Positions 52,484 to 61,187 of a stretch of 64,000 bases of DNA are shown here, one piece after another. The position numbers and the translations under genes were made by a program. The first letter of the stretch is position 1, and each line of letters starts with the position of its first letter. Source of the DNA: an uncultured Oscillospiraceae bacterium (lineage in GTDB: Bacteria > Bacillota > Clostridia > Oscillospirales > Oscillospiraceae); assembly GCA_934565655.1 (NCBI GenBank), contig CAKTIE010000009.1:7703-71702 (forward strand), written 5' to 3'. The notes under the pieces are model-generated. The model saw nothing but the letters and a program-made list of their open reading frames with translations. It did no database searches and had not been told where the DNA came from.

Positions 52484-53370
52484 AGCAATTACAGTCATTC
52501 TGCGCCGTTGTAAAGTATAGAAGCTTCACGAAGGCTGCGGAGAAATTATACCTGTCACAGCCCACCATCAGCACCCATGTGCGGCAGCTGGAGGAGGAAT
52601 TTCAGACCAGTCTCATCATCCGCACCACCAAATCCGTGGAGGTGACGCCCCGCGGGCAGGAGCTGTACGAGTGCGCCTGCAACATCGTGAACCTGCGGGA
52701 CAATCTCATGCGCAGCTGGAGCGACGAGGACGAGAAGATGATCCGCATCGGCGCGTCCACCATCCCTTCGGCCTACATCCTGCCGGAGATTTTGCCCGCT
52801 TTTCGTGCCATCCGCCCCGCGTCCCAGTTCCATGTGTTCCAGAGCGACAGTCAGGGCATCGTGGACGGCCTGCTGTGCGGCGCCTTCGACGTGGGCCTGA
52901 TCGGCGCGGATATGCACGAGGAGACGCTGGAGCTGACGCCGTTTTATGAGGATCGTATGGTGCTGATCGCGCCGGTCAATGAGCATTTCCGGGCATTTGC
53001 CGCCAAAGGCGGCATGACGCTCCCGGAGATCTGCCGTGAGCCCATGCTGCTGCGGGAAAAGGGCAGCGGCAGCAAAAAATGCGTATCCACCTACTTCGAG
53101 CGGATGGGCGTGGACGAAAGCGACCTGACCATCACGGCCCGGCTCAACGATCAGGAGTCCATCAAGAATCTGGTGGCCGGTGGTTTGGGCATCTCCATTA
53201 TCTCGGAGAAGGCGGCGGAGGACGCGGTGAAGGCCGGGCGGCTGATGACCTTCCCGCTGCCGGAGGCCGGTGTGCGGCGCTCTCTGTTCGTCGCCTGCCG
53301 CCGCGGCGCGCCCATGAGCGGCCAGACCCACCAGTTTGTCAATTTCGTCAAGCATTTTTATGAAAACTGA
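52474..53370 (+). CDS. Selenium-metabolism-associated LysR regulator
   Basis: A 298-residue LysR protein. The HTH (ELKQLQSFCAVVKYRSFTKAAEKLYLSQPTISTHVRQLEEEFQTSLIIRTTKSVEVTPRG) is followed by an effector domain with a CDVGLIGADM-like FDVGLIGADMHEE and KNLVAGGLGISIISEKA. NCBI recognises a LysR group tied to selenium genes (from memory), and the position fits. The ATG at 52474 follows GGGAGGG. It likely acts at the divergent yedE/desulfurase promoters. Confidence 0.9.
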   Translation: MELKQLQSFCAVVKYRSFTKAAEKLYLSQPTISTHVRQLEEEFQTSLIIRTTKSVEVTPRGQELYECACNIVNLRDNLMRSWSDEDEKMIRIGASTIPSAYILPEILPAFRAIRPASQFHVFQSDSQGIVDGLLCGAFDVGLIGADMHEETLELTPFYEDRMVLIAPVNEHFRAFAAKGGMTLPEICREPMLLREKGSGSKKCVSTYFERMGVDESDLTITARLNDQESIKNLVAGGLGISIISEKAAEDAVKAGRLMTFPLPEAGVRRSLFVACRRGAPMSGQTHQFVNFVKHFYEN

Positions 53371-53403
53371 CGGCGGCAGCATGAGAAATTTCCGCGACTT
53401 TGA

Positions 53404-53432
53404 TTGACAAGCGCACGGCGGTGTGATATAAC
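53404..53432 (+). promoter_or_regulatory. Promoter of the SCIFF operon
   Basis: TTGACA (53404-53409), 17-bp spacer, TATAAC (53427-53432), followed by a short leader with GGGAGG. Confidence 0.85.
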
Positions 53433-53465
53433 TTTATAAGATAATCACATGGGAGGACATTCATC

Positions 53466-53615
53466 ATGAAGCACATCAATACCATCGAGACTCGTGACCT
53501 TTGCGAGAGCGCCAAGAACGGCGGCTGCGGCGAGTGCCAGACTTCCTGCCAGTCTGCCTGCAAGACCAGCTGCGGTATTGCCAATCAGGCCTGCGAAAAC
53601 AAGGAGACCAAGTAA
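53466..53615 (+). CDS. scfA: SCIFF ribosomal peptide precursor
   Basis: A 49-residue peptide below the ORF length cut-off. It carries the SCIFF core GGCGECQTSCQSACKTSC and a trailing NQACEN, giving the canonical six cysteines (21, 24, 28, 32, 36, 43), and also an extra Cys13 in the leader (RDLCES). SCIFF peptides are present in nearly all Clostridia and receive Cys-to-Thr thioether links from the maturase next door. The mature role is unknown. A terminator separates the peptide from the maturase gene, so the peptide is probably made in excess. Confidence 0.95.
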   Translation: MKHINTIETRDLCESAKNGGCGECQTSCQSACKTSCGIANQACENKETK

Positions 53616-53634
53616 ACGGGTACTTGAAACTATG

Positions 53635-53661
53635 ATGCCGCCCCTTTCGGGCGGCATTTTT
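53635..53661 (+). terminator. Attenuating terminator between SCIFF and its maturase
   Basis: Stem ATGCCGCCC with GGGCGGCAT around CTTTC-type loop, followed by TTTT. Read-through would supply the maturase at a lower level. Confidence 0.8.
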
Positions 53662-53698
53662 AGCGTGACCAATACTACCGTGAAGGGAATTTCGATAT

Positions 53699-55084
53699 AT
53701 GATCCATCAATACAAACTGGGCGGCTATAACATCGTGCTGGACATCTGCTCCGGCTCTGTCCACGCGGTGGACGAGCTGGCCTATGACATCATCGCCATG
53801 TTCGAGACCGAGAGCCGCGATACCATCATCCGTGAGCTGACCGAAAAGTACCACGCCGCCGAGGGCGTCACGGCGGAGGAGGTGGGCGAATGCTATGACC
53901 AGATCGCGCAGCTGAAGGCGGCGGGCAAGCTGTTCACCCAGGATACCTTCCAGCCTATGGCGGGCCAGCTGAAGGCCCGCACCTCCGGCGTGATCAAGGC
54001 GCTGTGCCTGCACATTGCCCATACCTGCAACCTCAACTGCTCCTACTGCTTCGCCAGTCAGGGCAAGTACCATGGCGACCGCGCCCTGATGAGCTATGAG
54101 GTGGGCAAGCGGGCGCTGAACTTCTTGATTGAGAATTCCGGTTCCCGCCACAATCTGGAGGTGGACTTCTTCGGCGGCGAGCCGCTGATGAACTTCGACG
54201 TGGTGAAGCAGCTGGTGGCCTACGCCCGCTCCATCGAGAAGCAGCATAACAAGCATTTCCGCTTTACACTGACCACCAACGGTGTGCTGATCGACGATGA
54301 CGTCATCGACTTCGCCAATCGTGAGATGAGCAACGTGGTGCTGAGTCTGGACGGCCGCAAGGAGGTTCACGACCGCTATCGCGTGGACTATGCCGGAAAC
54401 GGCAGCTGGGAGAAGATCGTTCCCAAGTTCCAGAAGCTGGTGGCCGCCCGCGACGGGAAGAACTACTACATGCGGGGCACTTTCACCCACGCCAACCCGG
54501 ACTTCCTGGAGGATATCAAAACCATGCTGGAGCTGGGCTTTTCCGAGCTGAGCATGGAGCCTGTGGTGGCCGCCGCCGACGATCCCTCCGCCCTGACCGA
54601 GGCGGACAGAGCCGTGGTCATGGAGCAGTATGAGAAGCTGGCGGAGCTGATGCTGGAACGTGACAGGGAGGGCAAGCCCTTTACCTTCTACCACTATATG
54701 ATCGACCTGAAGGGCGGCCCCTGCATCTATAAGCGCATCTCCGGCTGCGGCTCCGGCACGGAGTACATGGCCGTTACCCCCTGGGGCGACCTGTATCCCT
54801 GCCACCAGTTCGTGGGTGACGAGAAGTTCAGGCTGGGCGATATCTGGCATGGTGTGGACAATCACGCCATTCAGGAGGAATTTGCCTCCTGCAACGTCTA
54901 CGCCCGCGAGGAGTGCCGCGACTGCTGGGCGCGTCTGTACTGCTCCGGCGGCTGTGCCGCCAACGCCTATCACGCCACCGGCTCTGTCCGCGGCGTGTAT
55001 GAAGCGGGCTGCGAGCTGTTCCGCAAGCGCATGGAGTGCGCCATCATGGTGGCGGTGGCCCGCGAGCTGGGCGATACCAAATGA
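53699..55084 (+). CDS. scfB: Thioether cross-link-forming SCIFF peptide maturase
   Basis: A 461-residue radical SAM enzyme with an N-terminal peptide-recognition domain (about residues 1-90), the CxxxCxxC cluster CNLNCSYCFASQGKYHGDRALMSYEVG (about 111-118), and a C-terminal SPASM region with many cysteines (GPCIYKRISGCG, LYPCHQF, CRDCWARLYCSGGCAANAY, CELFRKRMEC) for two auxiliary 4Fe-4S clusters. It installs the thioether on the SCIFF peptide. AAGGGAA precedes the ATG. Its stop overlaps the next gene as ATGA. Confidence 0.96.
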   Translation: MIHQYKLGGYNIVLDICSGSVHAVDELAYDIIAMFETESRDTIIRELTEKYHAAEGVTAEEVGECYDQIAQLKAAGKLFTQDTFQPMAGQLKARTSGVIKALCLHIAHTCNLNCSYCFASQGKYHGDRALMSYEVGKRALNFLIENSGSRHNLEVDFFGGEPLMNFDVVKQLVAYARSIEKQHNKHFRFTLTTNGVLIDDDVIDFANREMSNVVLSLDGRKEVHDRYRVDYAGNGSWEKIVPKFQKLVAARDGKNYYMRGTFTHANPDFLEDIKTMLELGFSELSMEPVVAAADDPSALTEADRAVVMEQYEKLAELMLERDREGKPFTFYHYMIDLKGGPCIYKRISGCGSGTEYMAVTPWGDLYPCHQFVGDEKFRLGDIWHGVDNHAIQEEFASCNVYAREECRDCWARLYCSGGCAANAYHATGSVRGVYEAGCELFRKRMECAIMVAVARELGDTK

Positions 55085-56415
55085 GTACCCCCATCTGCGA
55101 TTTCGTTCGCCGCTATCGGGACAGCGCCGCCGTCCGGCTCCACATGCCGGGCCATAAGGGGAAGCCTCTTCTGGGTTTTGAGCCATGGGACATTACGGAG
55201 ATCGACGGCGCTGACGAGTTGTTTACCGCCCACGGTATCATTGCCGAGAGCGAGGCCCAGGCAAGCGCCCTGTTCGGCGCGCACACGGTGTATTCCACCG
55301 GCGGCTCCACCCTGTGCATCCAGACCATGCTGCACCTGGCGGCGCTGTACGCCGCGTCAAAAGGGGAGCGGCCCCGTATTCTGGCGGCCCGCAACGCCCA
55401 TAAGGCCTTCGTCAACGCCGCCGCCCTGCTGGATATCGATATCCGGTGGCTCTATCCGGAGACGGACAGCGGCTATGTCAGCTGTCCGGTGACGGCGGAG
55501 CAGGTGGCACAGGCGCTGGCAGAGCAGCCGTCCATTACGGCGGTGTACCTTACCAGCCCGGATTACTTGGGAAATGTGCAGGACATTCAGGGCATCGCGG
55601 AGGTCTGCCATCGTGCTGGTGTGCTGCTGCTGGCGGACAACGCCCACGGCGCGTATCTGAAATTTCTGCCCCGGTCCCGTCATCCCATAGATCTGGGCGC
55701 AGATATGTGCTGCGATTCCGCCCATAAGACGCTGGGCGTTATCACCGGCGGTGCGTATCTGCATATTTCCCGCACCGCACCGGCGCTGCTGGCCCGTCAG
55801 GTCAAGGTATCCATGGCGCTGTTCGGCTCCAGCAGTCCGTCCTATCTCATTTTGCAGTCGCTGGACGCCGCCAATGACCGGATGGAAGCCTTTTCCCGGC
55901 AGCTGGCGGAATTCCTGCCTGCTGCGGATGGCCTGAAGGCCCGCCTGGCGGCCCATGGCTATGGGCTGGCCGGGGAGGAACCTCTGAAGCTGACGCTTTG
56001 CCCCAAGTCCTTTGGCTACACCGGAACGGAGATCGCCGGGATACTGGAGCGCCACGGGATGTACCCGGAGTTTTACGACCCGGATCATGTGGTGCTGATG
56101 CTGACGCCCTATAACGACGCCGATGAATTGAACCGGCTGGAGGCGCTGCTTTGCGGCCTGCCGCGGAAAGTGCCCGTCGCCGCCGTACCGCCGTCCGCAC
56201 CGCGCCCTGTGCCGGTGCTGACGCCCCGTCAGGCCATCCTGGCGGAGAGTGAGACACTTCCAATCGCGCAATGCCTGAACCGCGTCTCCGCCGCGGCAGC
56301 CATCAGCTGTCCGCCTGCCATCCCGCTGGCCGTCTGCGGCGAGCGGATCGACCGACAGGTGATGGACTGCTTCCGGTATTATGGCATCACCCATTGCGCG
56401 GTGGTGAAGGAATAA
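55081..56415 (+). CDS. Orn/Lys/Arg decarboxylase-family PLP enzyme
   Basis: A 444-residue fold type I PLP enzyme of the short Firmicutes form (SpeA/YaaO-like). RLHMPGHKGKP is the N-terminal signature, and the PLP lysine lies in CDSAHKTLGVITGGAYLH (about residue 220). VYSTGGSTLCIQ is the cofactor phosphate region. Substrate (lysine, arginine or ornithine) cannot be told; no agmatinase or spermidine synthase gene is adjacent. It is translationally coupled to the SCIFF maturase. Confidence 0.88.
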   Translation: MSTPICDFVRRYRDSAAVRLHMPGHKGKPLLGFEPWDITEIDGADELFTAHGIIAESEAQASALFGAHTVYSTGGSTLCIQTMLHLAALYAASKGERPRILAARNAHKAFVNAAALLDIDIRWLYPETDSGYVSCPVTAEQVAQALAEQPSITAVYLTSPDYLGNVQDIQGIAEVCHRAGVLLLADNAHGAYLKFLPRSRHPIDLGADMCCDSAHKTLGVITGGAYLHISRTAPALLARQVKVSMALFGSSSPSYLILQSLDAANDRMEAFSRQLAEFLPAADGLKARLAAHGYGLAGEEPLKLTLCPKSFGYTGTEIAGILERHGMYPEFYDPDHVVLMLTPYNDADELNRLEALLCGLPRKVPVAAVPPSAPRPVPVLTPRQAILAESETLPIAQCLNRVSAAAAISCPPAIPLAVCGERIDRQVMDCFRYYGITHCAVVKE

Positions 56416-56417
56416 GA

Positions 56418-56445
56418 AGGCCATGGCATCGCCATGGCTCTTTTT
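56418..56445 (+). terminator. Terminator after the decarboxylase gene
   Basis: GCCATGGC (56420-56427) repeated as its own complement at 56431-56438 around a 3-nt loop, followed by TTTTT. Confidence 0.75.
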
Positions 56446-56506
56446 ATGTGAGCGATATGCACAAAACGGATTGCGCGAATTTGTGACTTTTTAACATAAG
56501 CGGCCA

Positions 56507-56535
56507 TTGACTTTGCCCCACATACAGATTATAAT
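56507..56535 (+). promoter_or_regulatory. Promoter of the MATE gene
   Basis: TTGACT (56507-56512), 17-bp spacer, TATAAT (56530-56535), 38 bp before the ATG. Confidence 0.85.
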
Positions 56536-56573
56536 CGGTCAGCAAAATCAAAGAGGAAAAGTCGAGGCTTTTT

Positions 56574-58073
56574 ATGGAACGGAAGAGTCATACCATCAAG
56601 TCGCTTTTCCAGCCCATGGATCTGACACAGGGGACATGCTGGAAAACGATCCTTATTTTTTCGCTGCCCATTATTCTATCCTACCTTTTGCAGCAGGTGT
56701 ATTCCATCAGCGACGCAGCCATCGTGGGCCAGACGCTGACGGCCCAGGAGGTGGCCGGCGTCAACGACACCACGTCGCTGGTGTTTATCTTTTTGCAGTT
56801 TGCCTTCGGCGTCAGCGCAGGCTTCTGCGTGGTCACCTCATGCAGCGTGGGCTGCCGCGATCAGGCGGGCGTCCGCCGTTCGCTGGCCACACAGATCATT
56901 CTGTCCGCGGTGCTGACGGTGCTGCTGACCGCTCTGGCGTTGGCCCTGCTGAATCCCATGCTGGCGTGGATCAACGTGACGCCGGACAACGGCGAGGTCT
57001 ATCGCGCGGCGTTTACCTACTGCGCCATCATTTTCGCCGGTATCGGCGCGCAGCTGTTCTATAACTTCATCTGCTCTTTCCTGCGCAGCATGGGCGATTC
57101 GGTGACGCCGCTGCTGTTCCTGCTGTTTTCCACGGTGCTGAACGTGGGACTGGATCTGCTGTTCATCATCGTATTCCGGTGGGGCGTGGCAGGTGCGGCC
57201 ATTGCCACTGTGACGGCGCAGCTGATCAGCACCGTGGCCTGCTTTATCTACGCCTTTGCTCACTATCCGGACATCCGCCTTCAACGGGAGGACTGGCGCA
57301 TCACATGGTGGGATGTGCGCCGCCATGTGACCCAGGGCGTACCGCTGGGCCTGCAATTTTCCGTGCTGGCCATCGGCATCATCGTGATGCAGAGCGTTGT
57401 GGTGCAGTTTGACACGCTGGGCGGCCAGATGGTCTCCAGCGCCGCCCAGAACGGCTTCGGCGCGGCCAACAAGCTGTCCAACCTTGCCATGACGCCCATG
57501 AACGGTCTGGGCGCGGCCATGACCAGCTTCACCGCCCAGAATCTGGGTGCGGGCAAGCCGGAGCGCATCAAAAAGGGTACCCTTCAGGCGCTGGGCATGA
57601 CGGCGGTGATCGCGGCGGTGGCCGCGGCTGCCGGACTGCTGGTGATGCGGAACGGCTTCTATCTCCATATATTCCTCAGCGCCGATAAGGTGACGGAGGA
57701 GACCGTCCGTTACGGCAACACCTTCCTGTATGTGGATTTCAGCATGTATCTGTTTCTGGGCTTTATCTTCGTGGTACGCAACTGCGTGCAGGGCATCGGA
57801 AGATCCCAGTTCGTGCTGGGTGCAGGCGCGGCGGAGCTGGTGGCCCGCGTCACGGTGTGCCTGCTGCTGCCGCCGCTTTTCGCCGGAGGCTCTGTCAGCG
57901 CCGCGGCCGCACCGCTAGCGTTCTATGCCCTGTGCGCCGCCGATCCCGTTGCATGGATCGCTGCCGACTCCGTGCTGCTGGTGCCCTTCATCCGCAACAT
58001 CATGAAGAAGGATTATCGCTATATGTATAAACGCAATACCCACCACTACGAGCTGGAAAGCGAGAGGAGCTGA
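56574..58073 (+). CDS. MATE-family efflux transporter
   Basis: A 499-residue protein with about 12 membrane helices in two MATE halves. Family stretches include LPIILSYLLQQVYSISDAAIVGQTL, GDSVTPLLFLLFSTVLNVGLDLLFI and QNGFGAANKLSNLAMTPMNGLGAAMTSFTAQNLGAGK. It is likely a Na+- or H+-driven exporter of cationic or aromatic compounds; the substrate is unknown. It is followed 3 bp later by the remnant of a phosphatase gene. Confidence 0.92.
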   Translation: MERKSHTIKSLFQPMDLTQGTCWKTILIFSLPIILSYLLQQVYSISDAAIVGQTLTAQEVAGVNDTTSLVFIFLQFAFGVSAGFCVVTSCSVGCRDQAGVRRSLATQIILSAVLTVLLTALALALLNPMLAWINVTPDNGEVYRAAFTYCAIIFAGIGAQLFYNFICSFLRSMGDSVTPLLFLLFSTVLNVGLDLLFIIVFRWGVAGAAIATVTAQLISTVACFIYAFAHYPDIRLQREDWRITWWDVRRHVTQGVPLGLQFSVLAIGIIVMQSVVVQFDTLGGQMVSSAAQNGFGAANKLSNLAMTPMNGLGAAMTSFTAQNLGAGKPERIKKGTLQALGMTAVIAAVAAAAGLLVMRNGFYLHIFLSADKVTEETVRYGNTFLYVDFSMYLFLGFIFVVRNCVQGIGRSQFVLGAGAAELVARVTVCLLLPPLFAGGSVSAAAAPLAFYALCAADPVAWIAADSVLLVPFIRNIMKKDYRYMYKRNTHHYELESERS

Positions 58074-58076
58074 CCC

Positions 58077-58540
58077 ATGACAAAAATACTGTTTGTGCGC
58101 CTGGGCAACATCTGCCGCAGCCCCATGGCGGAATTCATCATGAAGGATATAAGGATATGGTGAAGAAGGCCGGTCTGGCCGACCGGTTCGAGATCGCCTC
58201 CGCCGCCACCAGCCGGGAGGAGCTCGGCAACCCCGTGTATCCGCCTGCCCGCCAGAAGCTGGCTCAGCACGGCATCGGCTGCAAGGGTAAGACGGCCCGC
58301 CAGCTGACCGCGGAGGATTACGGTTATTATGACCTGCTGATCGGCATGGAGGAGGCCAACCTGCGGAACATGCGCCGCATCTGCGGCGGCGATCCGGAGG
58401 GGAAGATGCACCTGATACTGGAGGACACCACCCATCCCGGTGATGTGGCGGATCCCTGGTATACGGGGGACTTCGACACGGCGTGGCGGGATATCGAGGA
58501 TGGCTGCCGTGCGCTGCTGGCGCGGCTGACACAGAAGTAA
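58077..58540 (+). pseudogene. Low-molecular-weight protein tyrosine phosphatase, frameshifted and active-site dead
   Basis: The N-terminal frame (58077-58163) reads MTKILFVRLGNICRSPMAEFIMKD and then stops; the rest of the protein (VKKAGLADRFEIASAATSREELG to the C-terminal DPWYTGDFDTAWRDI) continues in another frame from 58157. The shift comes from an exact 8-bp tandem duplication, AAGGATAT at 58143-58150 and 58151-58158. In addition the P-loop VCLGNICRS reads VRLGNICRS, so the catalytic cysteine is Arg (CGC for TGC). A truncated product from the ATG at 58157 would lack the P-loop. Both defects argue for a decayed gene. Confidence 0.88.
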
Positions 58541-58553
58541 ATATGAAAACGGG

Positions 58554-58587
58554 ACGGGCGGAAGGAAGAAATCTTCCGCCCGTTTTC
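58554..58587 (+). terminator. Terminator after the phosphatase remnant
   Basis: Stem ACGGGCGGAAG (58554-58564) with CTTCCGCCCGT (58573-58583), followed by TTT. Confidence 0.8.
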
Positions 58588-58600
58588 CTGTCAAATCGTC

Positions 58601-58629
58601 TTGACGATACTGCCATGTTACGGTACACT
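58601..58629 (+). promoter_or_regulatory. Promoter of feoAB
   Basis: TTGACG (58601-58606), 17-bp spacer, TACACT (58624-58629). No clear Fur box was recognised around it. Confidence 0.68.
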
Positions 58630-58696
58630 TACACTGGGACAAGAGAAAAATCCACAGGGAAAGGATACATATATGGCGGTATTACAGGAGAGAAAA

Positions 58697-61042
58697 ATGA
58701 TGCTGGACAAGCTGGAGATCGGCCAGTCGGCCCGGATCACGGCAGTGGGCGGAGAGGGCGCCCTGCGCCAGCATTTTCTGGATATGGGACTGATCCCCGG
58801 CGCGGAGGTGACGCTGGTGAAATTCGCGCCCATGGGCGACCCCATGGAGCTGCGGATACACGGCTATGAGCTGACGCTGCGGCTGGCGGACGCCGGGAAG
58901 ATCGAGATCACGCCGGTAAAGGCTGTCCGGCAGGTATCGCCTGCGGCGGAGAACTGCGCGGACTGCGAGCATCCCGGCCTGGGCGAGGGCGGCCGGTTCC
59001 ATGCCAAGGAAGGGGAACATCCCCTGCCGGAGGAGACCACGCTGACCTTCGCGCTGGCAGGCAACCAGAACTGCGGCAAGACCACGCTGTTCAATCAATT
59101 GACCGGCTCCAACCAGCATGTGGGCAATTTCCCCGGCGTGACGGTGGACCGCAAGAGCGGCGCCATCCGGGAGTACCCCAACACCGAGATCACCGATCTG
59201 CCGGGCATTTACTCTATGTCGCCCTATACCAGCGAGGAGATCGTCACCCGGCAGTTCATCATCAATGAAAAGCCCACCGGCATCATCAACATCGTGGACG
59301 CCACCAACATCGAGCGGAATCTCTATCTGACCATGCAGCTTCTGGAGCTGGATGTGCCTATGGTGCTGGCCCTGAACATGATGGACGAGGTGCGGGGCAA
59401 CGGCGGCTCCATCCGTATCAACGAGATGGAGGCCATGCTGGGCATCCCGGTGGTGCCCATCTCCGCCGCCAGGAATGAGGGCGTGGATGAGCTGGTGCGC
59501 CATGCGGTGCATGTGGCCAAATATCAGGAGAAGCCGGGCCGCACCGATTTCTGCGGCATGAACGATCACGGCGGCGCGGTGCACCGATGTCTCCACGCCA
59601 TCATGCACCTGATCGCCGACCATGCCGAGACGGCGGGGATCCCCGTCCGCTTCGCCGCCACCAAGCTGGTGGAGGGCGACCCGCGTGTGCTGGAGGCGCT
59701 GGCGCTGGATCAGAACGAGCGGGAGATGCTGGAGCATATCATCCTGCAGATGGAGACGGAGCGGGGACTTGACCGCTCTGCCGCCATCGCGGACATGCGG
59801 TTTTCCTTCATTCAGGAGCTGGTGGATGCCACGGTGGTGAAGCCCCATGAGAGCCGCGAGCATCTCCGCAGCCAGAGGATTGACCGTTTCCTGACGGGAA
59901 AATACACCGCCATCCCGGCCTTTATCGGCATTATGGGGCTGGTGTTCTTCCTGACCTTCAACGTCATCGGCGCATGGCTGCAAGGTCTGCTGGAGGAGGG
60001 CATCGCGTGGCTGACGGAGCTGGTGAATACCGCTTTGATCTCCTGGGAGGTGAACGACGCGGTGCGCTCGCTGGTGGTGGACGGCGTGTTTACCGGCGTG
60101 GGCAGTGTGCTGAGCTTCCTGCCCATCATCGTGACGCTGTTCTTCTTCCTGTCCCTTCTGGAGGACACCGGCTATATGGCCCGTGTGGCCTTTGTCATGG
60201 ACAAGCTGCTGCGGAAGATCGGCCTGTCCGGCCGCAGCATCGTACCCATGCTGATCGGCTTCGGCTGTACGGTGCCCGGCGTCATGGCCAGCCGCACCCT
60301 GCCGTCGGAGCGTGACCGGAAAATGACCATTCTGCTGACGCCCTTTATGAGCTGCTCGGCCAAGCTGCCTATCTACGGCTTCTTTACCGCCGCCTTTTTC
60401 CCCGGACGGGGCGGCCTTGTGATGGTGGGGCTCTATTTCCTGGGCATCGCCATCGGTATTCTGGTGGCGCTGCTGTTCAAAAGCACCCTGTTCCGGGGCG
60501 AGGCGGTGCCCTTCGTTATGGAGCTGCCCAATTACCGTATGCCGGGGCTGAAGAACGTGGGCCAGCTGCTGTGGGATAAGGCCAAGGACTTTTTGCAGCG
60601 GGCCTTCACGGTGATCTTTCTGGCCACCATCGTCATCTGGTTTTTACAGACCTTTGACCTGCGGCTTCAGATCGTGCAGGACTCCCAGAACAGTATTCTG
60701 GCGCTGGTGGCCAGCTATATCGCGCCCATCTTCAAGCCCCTGGGCTTTGGCGACTGGCGCATCTCCACGGCGCTGATCACCGGCTTCATTGCCAAGGAGA
60801 GCGTGGTCTCCACCCTGATGGTGCTGGTGGGCGACGGCATCACCTCACTGCTGACGGTGGGAACGGCCGTGCCGCTGCTGGTGTTCTGCCTGCTGTATAC
60901 GCCCTGCGTGGCGGCCATCGCTTCGGTGCGCCGTGAGCTGGGCGGCAGATGGGCGTTGGGCATGGTGGCGATGCAATGCGGCATCGCCTGGGTCTGCGCC
61001 TGCCTGACGCGGACGGTGCTGCTGTTGGCGGGGGTGGCCTGA
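58697..61042 (+). CDS. feoB: Fused FeoA-FeoB ferrous iron transporter
   Basis: A 781-residue fusion. An N-terminal FeoA SH3-like domain (about residues 4-75: LEIGQSARITAVGGEGALRQHFLDMGLIPGAEVTLVKFAPMGDPMELRIHGYELTLR) and a short Cys/His linker (NCADCEHPG) precede the FeoB G domain with GNQNCGKTTLFNQLTG (G1), TDLPGIYSMS (G3) and LNMMDE (G4), then eight or so membrane helices with two Gate motifs (MLIGFGCTVPGVMASR and the C-terminal one). It imports Fe(II). I chose ATG at 58697 because AGGAG lies at ideal spacing; ATG at 58673 is the alternative. Confidence 0.94.
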   Translation: MMLDKLEIGQSARITAVGGEGALRQHFLDMGLIPGAEVTLVKFAPMGDPMELRIHGYELTLRLADAGKIEITPVKAVRQVSPAAENCADCEHPGLGEGGRFHAKEGEHPLPEETTLTFALAGNQNCGKTTLFNQLTGSNQHVGNFPGVTVDRKSGAIREYPNTEITDLPGIYSMSPYTSEEIVTRQFIINEKPTGIINIVDATNIERNLYLTMQLLELDVPMVLALNMMDEVRGNGGSIRINEMEAMLGIPVVPISAARNEGVDELVRHAVHVAKYQEKPGRTDFCGMNDHGGAVHRCLHAIMHLIADHAETAGIPVRFAATKLVEGDPRVLEALALDQNEREMLEHIILQMETERGLDRSAAIADMRFSFIQELVDATVVKPHESREHLRSQRIDRFLTGKYTAIPAFIGIMGLVFFLTFNVIGAWLQGLLEEGIAWLTELVNTALISWEVNDAVRSLVVDGVFTGVGSVLSFLPIIVTLFFFLSLLEDTGYMARVAFVMDKLLRKIGLSGRSIVPMLIGFGCTVPGVMASRTLPSERDRKMTILLTPFMSCSAKLPIYGFFTAAFFPGRGGLVMVGLYFLGIAIGILVALLFKSTLFRGEAVPFVMELPNYRMPGLKNVGQLLWDKAKDFLQRAFTVIFLATIVIWFLQTFDLRLQIVQDSQNSILALVASYIAPIFKPLGFGDWRISTALITGFIAKESVVSTLMVLVGDGITSLLTVGTAVPLLVFCLLYTPCVAAIASVRRELGGRWALGMVAMQCGIAWVCACLTRTVLLLAGVA

Positions 61043-61185
61043 TGAATCTGGCCACGATACTGGTTCTGCTGGCGCTGGCCGCCGCTGTGGCGGCCGCGAT
61101 CCGGGTCTACCGGAAGCAGGGAAAGTCCGATTGCTGCCGCGGCGGCTGCGGCAGCTGCGATACATGTTGTAAAAGGAAGAGGTAA
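61042..61185 (+). CDS. FeoB-associated Cys-rich membrane protein
   Basis: A 47-residue protein below the usual length cut-off. One membrane helix (about residues 4-20) is followed by a basic stretch and CCRGGCGSCDTCC, six cysteines that could bind iron. Its ATG overlaps the feoB stop by one base (TGATG). Such proteins are regular companions of clostridial FeoB and may help deliver or sense iron. Confidence 0.85.
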   Translation: MNLATILVLLALAAAVAAAIRVYRKQGKSDCCRGGCGSCDTCCKRKR

Positions 61186-61187
61186 CC

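Noticed and set aside
53675..55186. 503-codon minus-strand frame opposite scfB
   Set aside because: It is the antisense shadow of a clear radical SAM gene with all cluster motifs on the plus strand.
58143..58158. Phase-variable switch in the tyrosine phosphatase
   Set aside because: Two copies of an 8-bp unit could in principle slip, but the catalytic Cys-to-Arg change would keep the enzyme inactive in either phase.
58682..59983. 433-codon minus-strand frame opposite feoB
   Set aside because: It is antisense to the FeoA and G domains of FeoB and has no independent signals.
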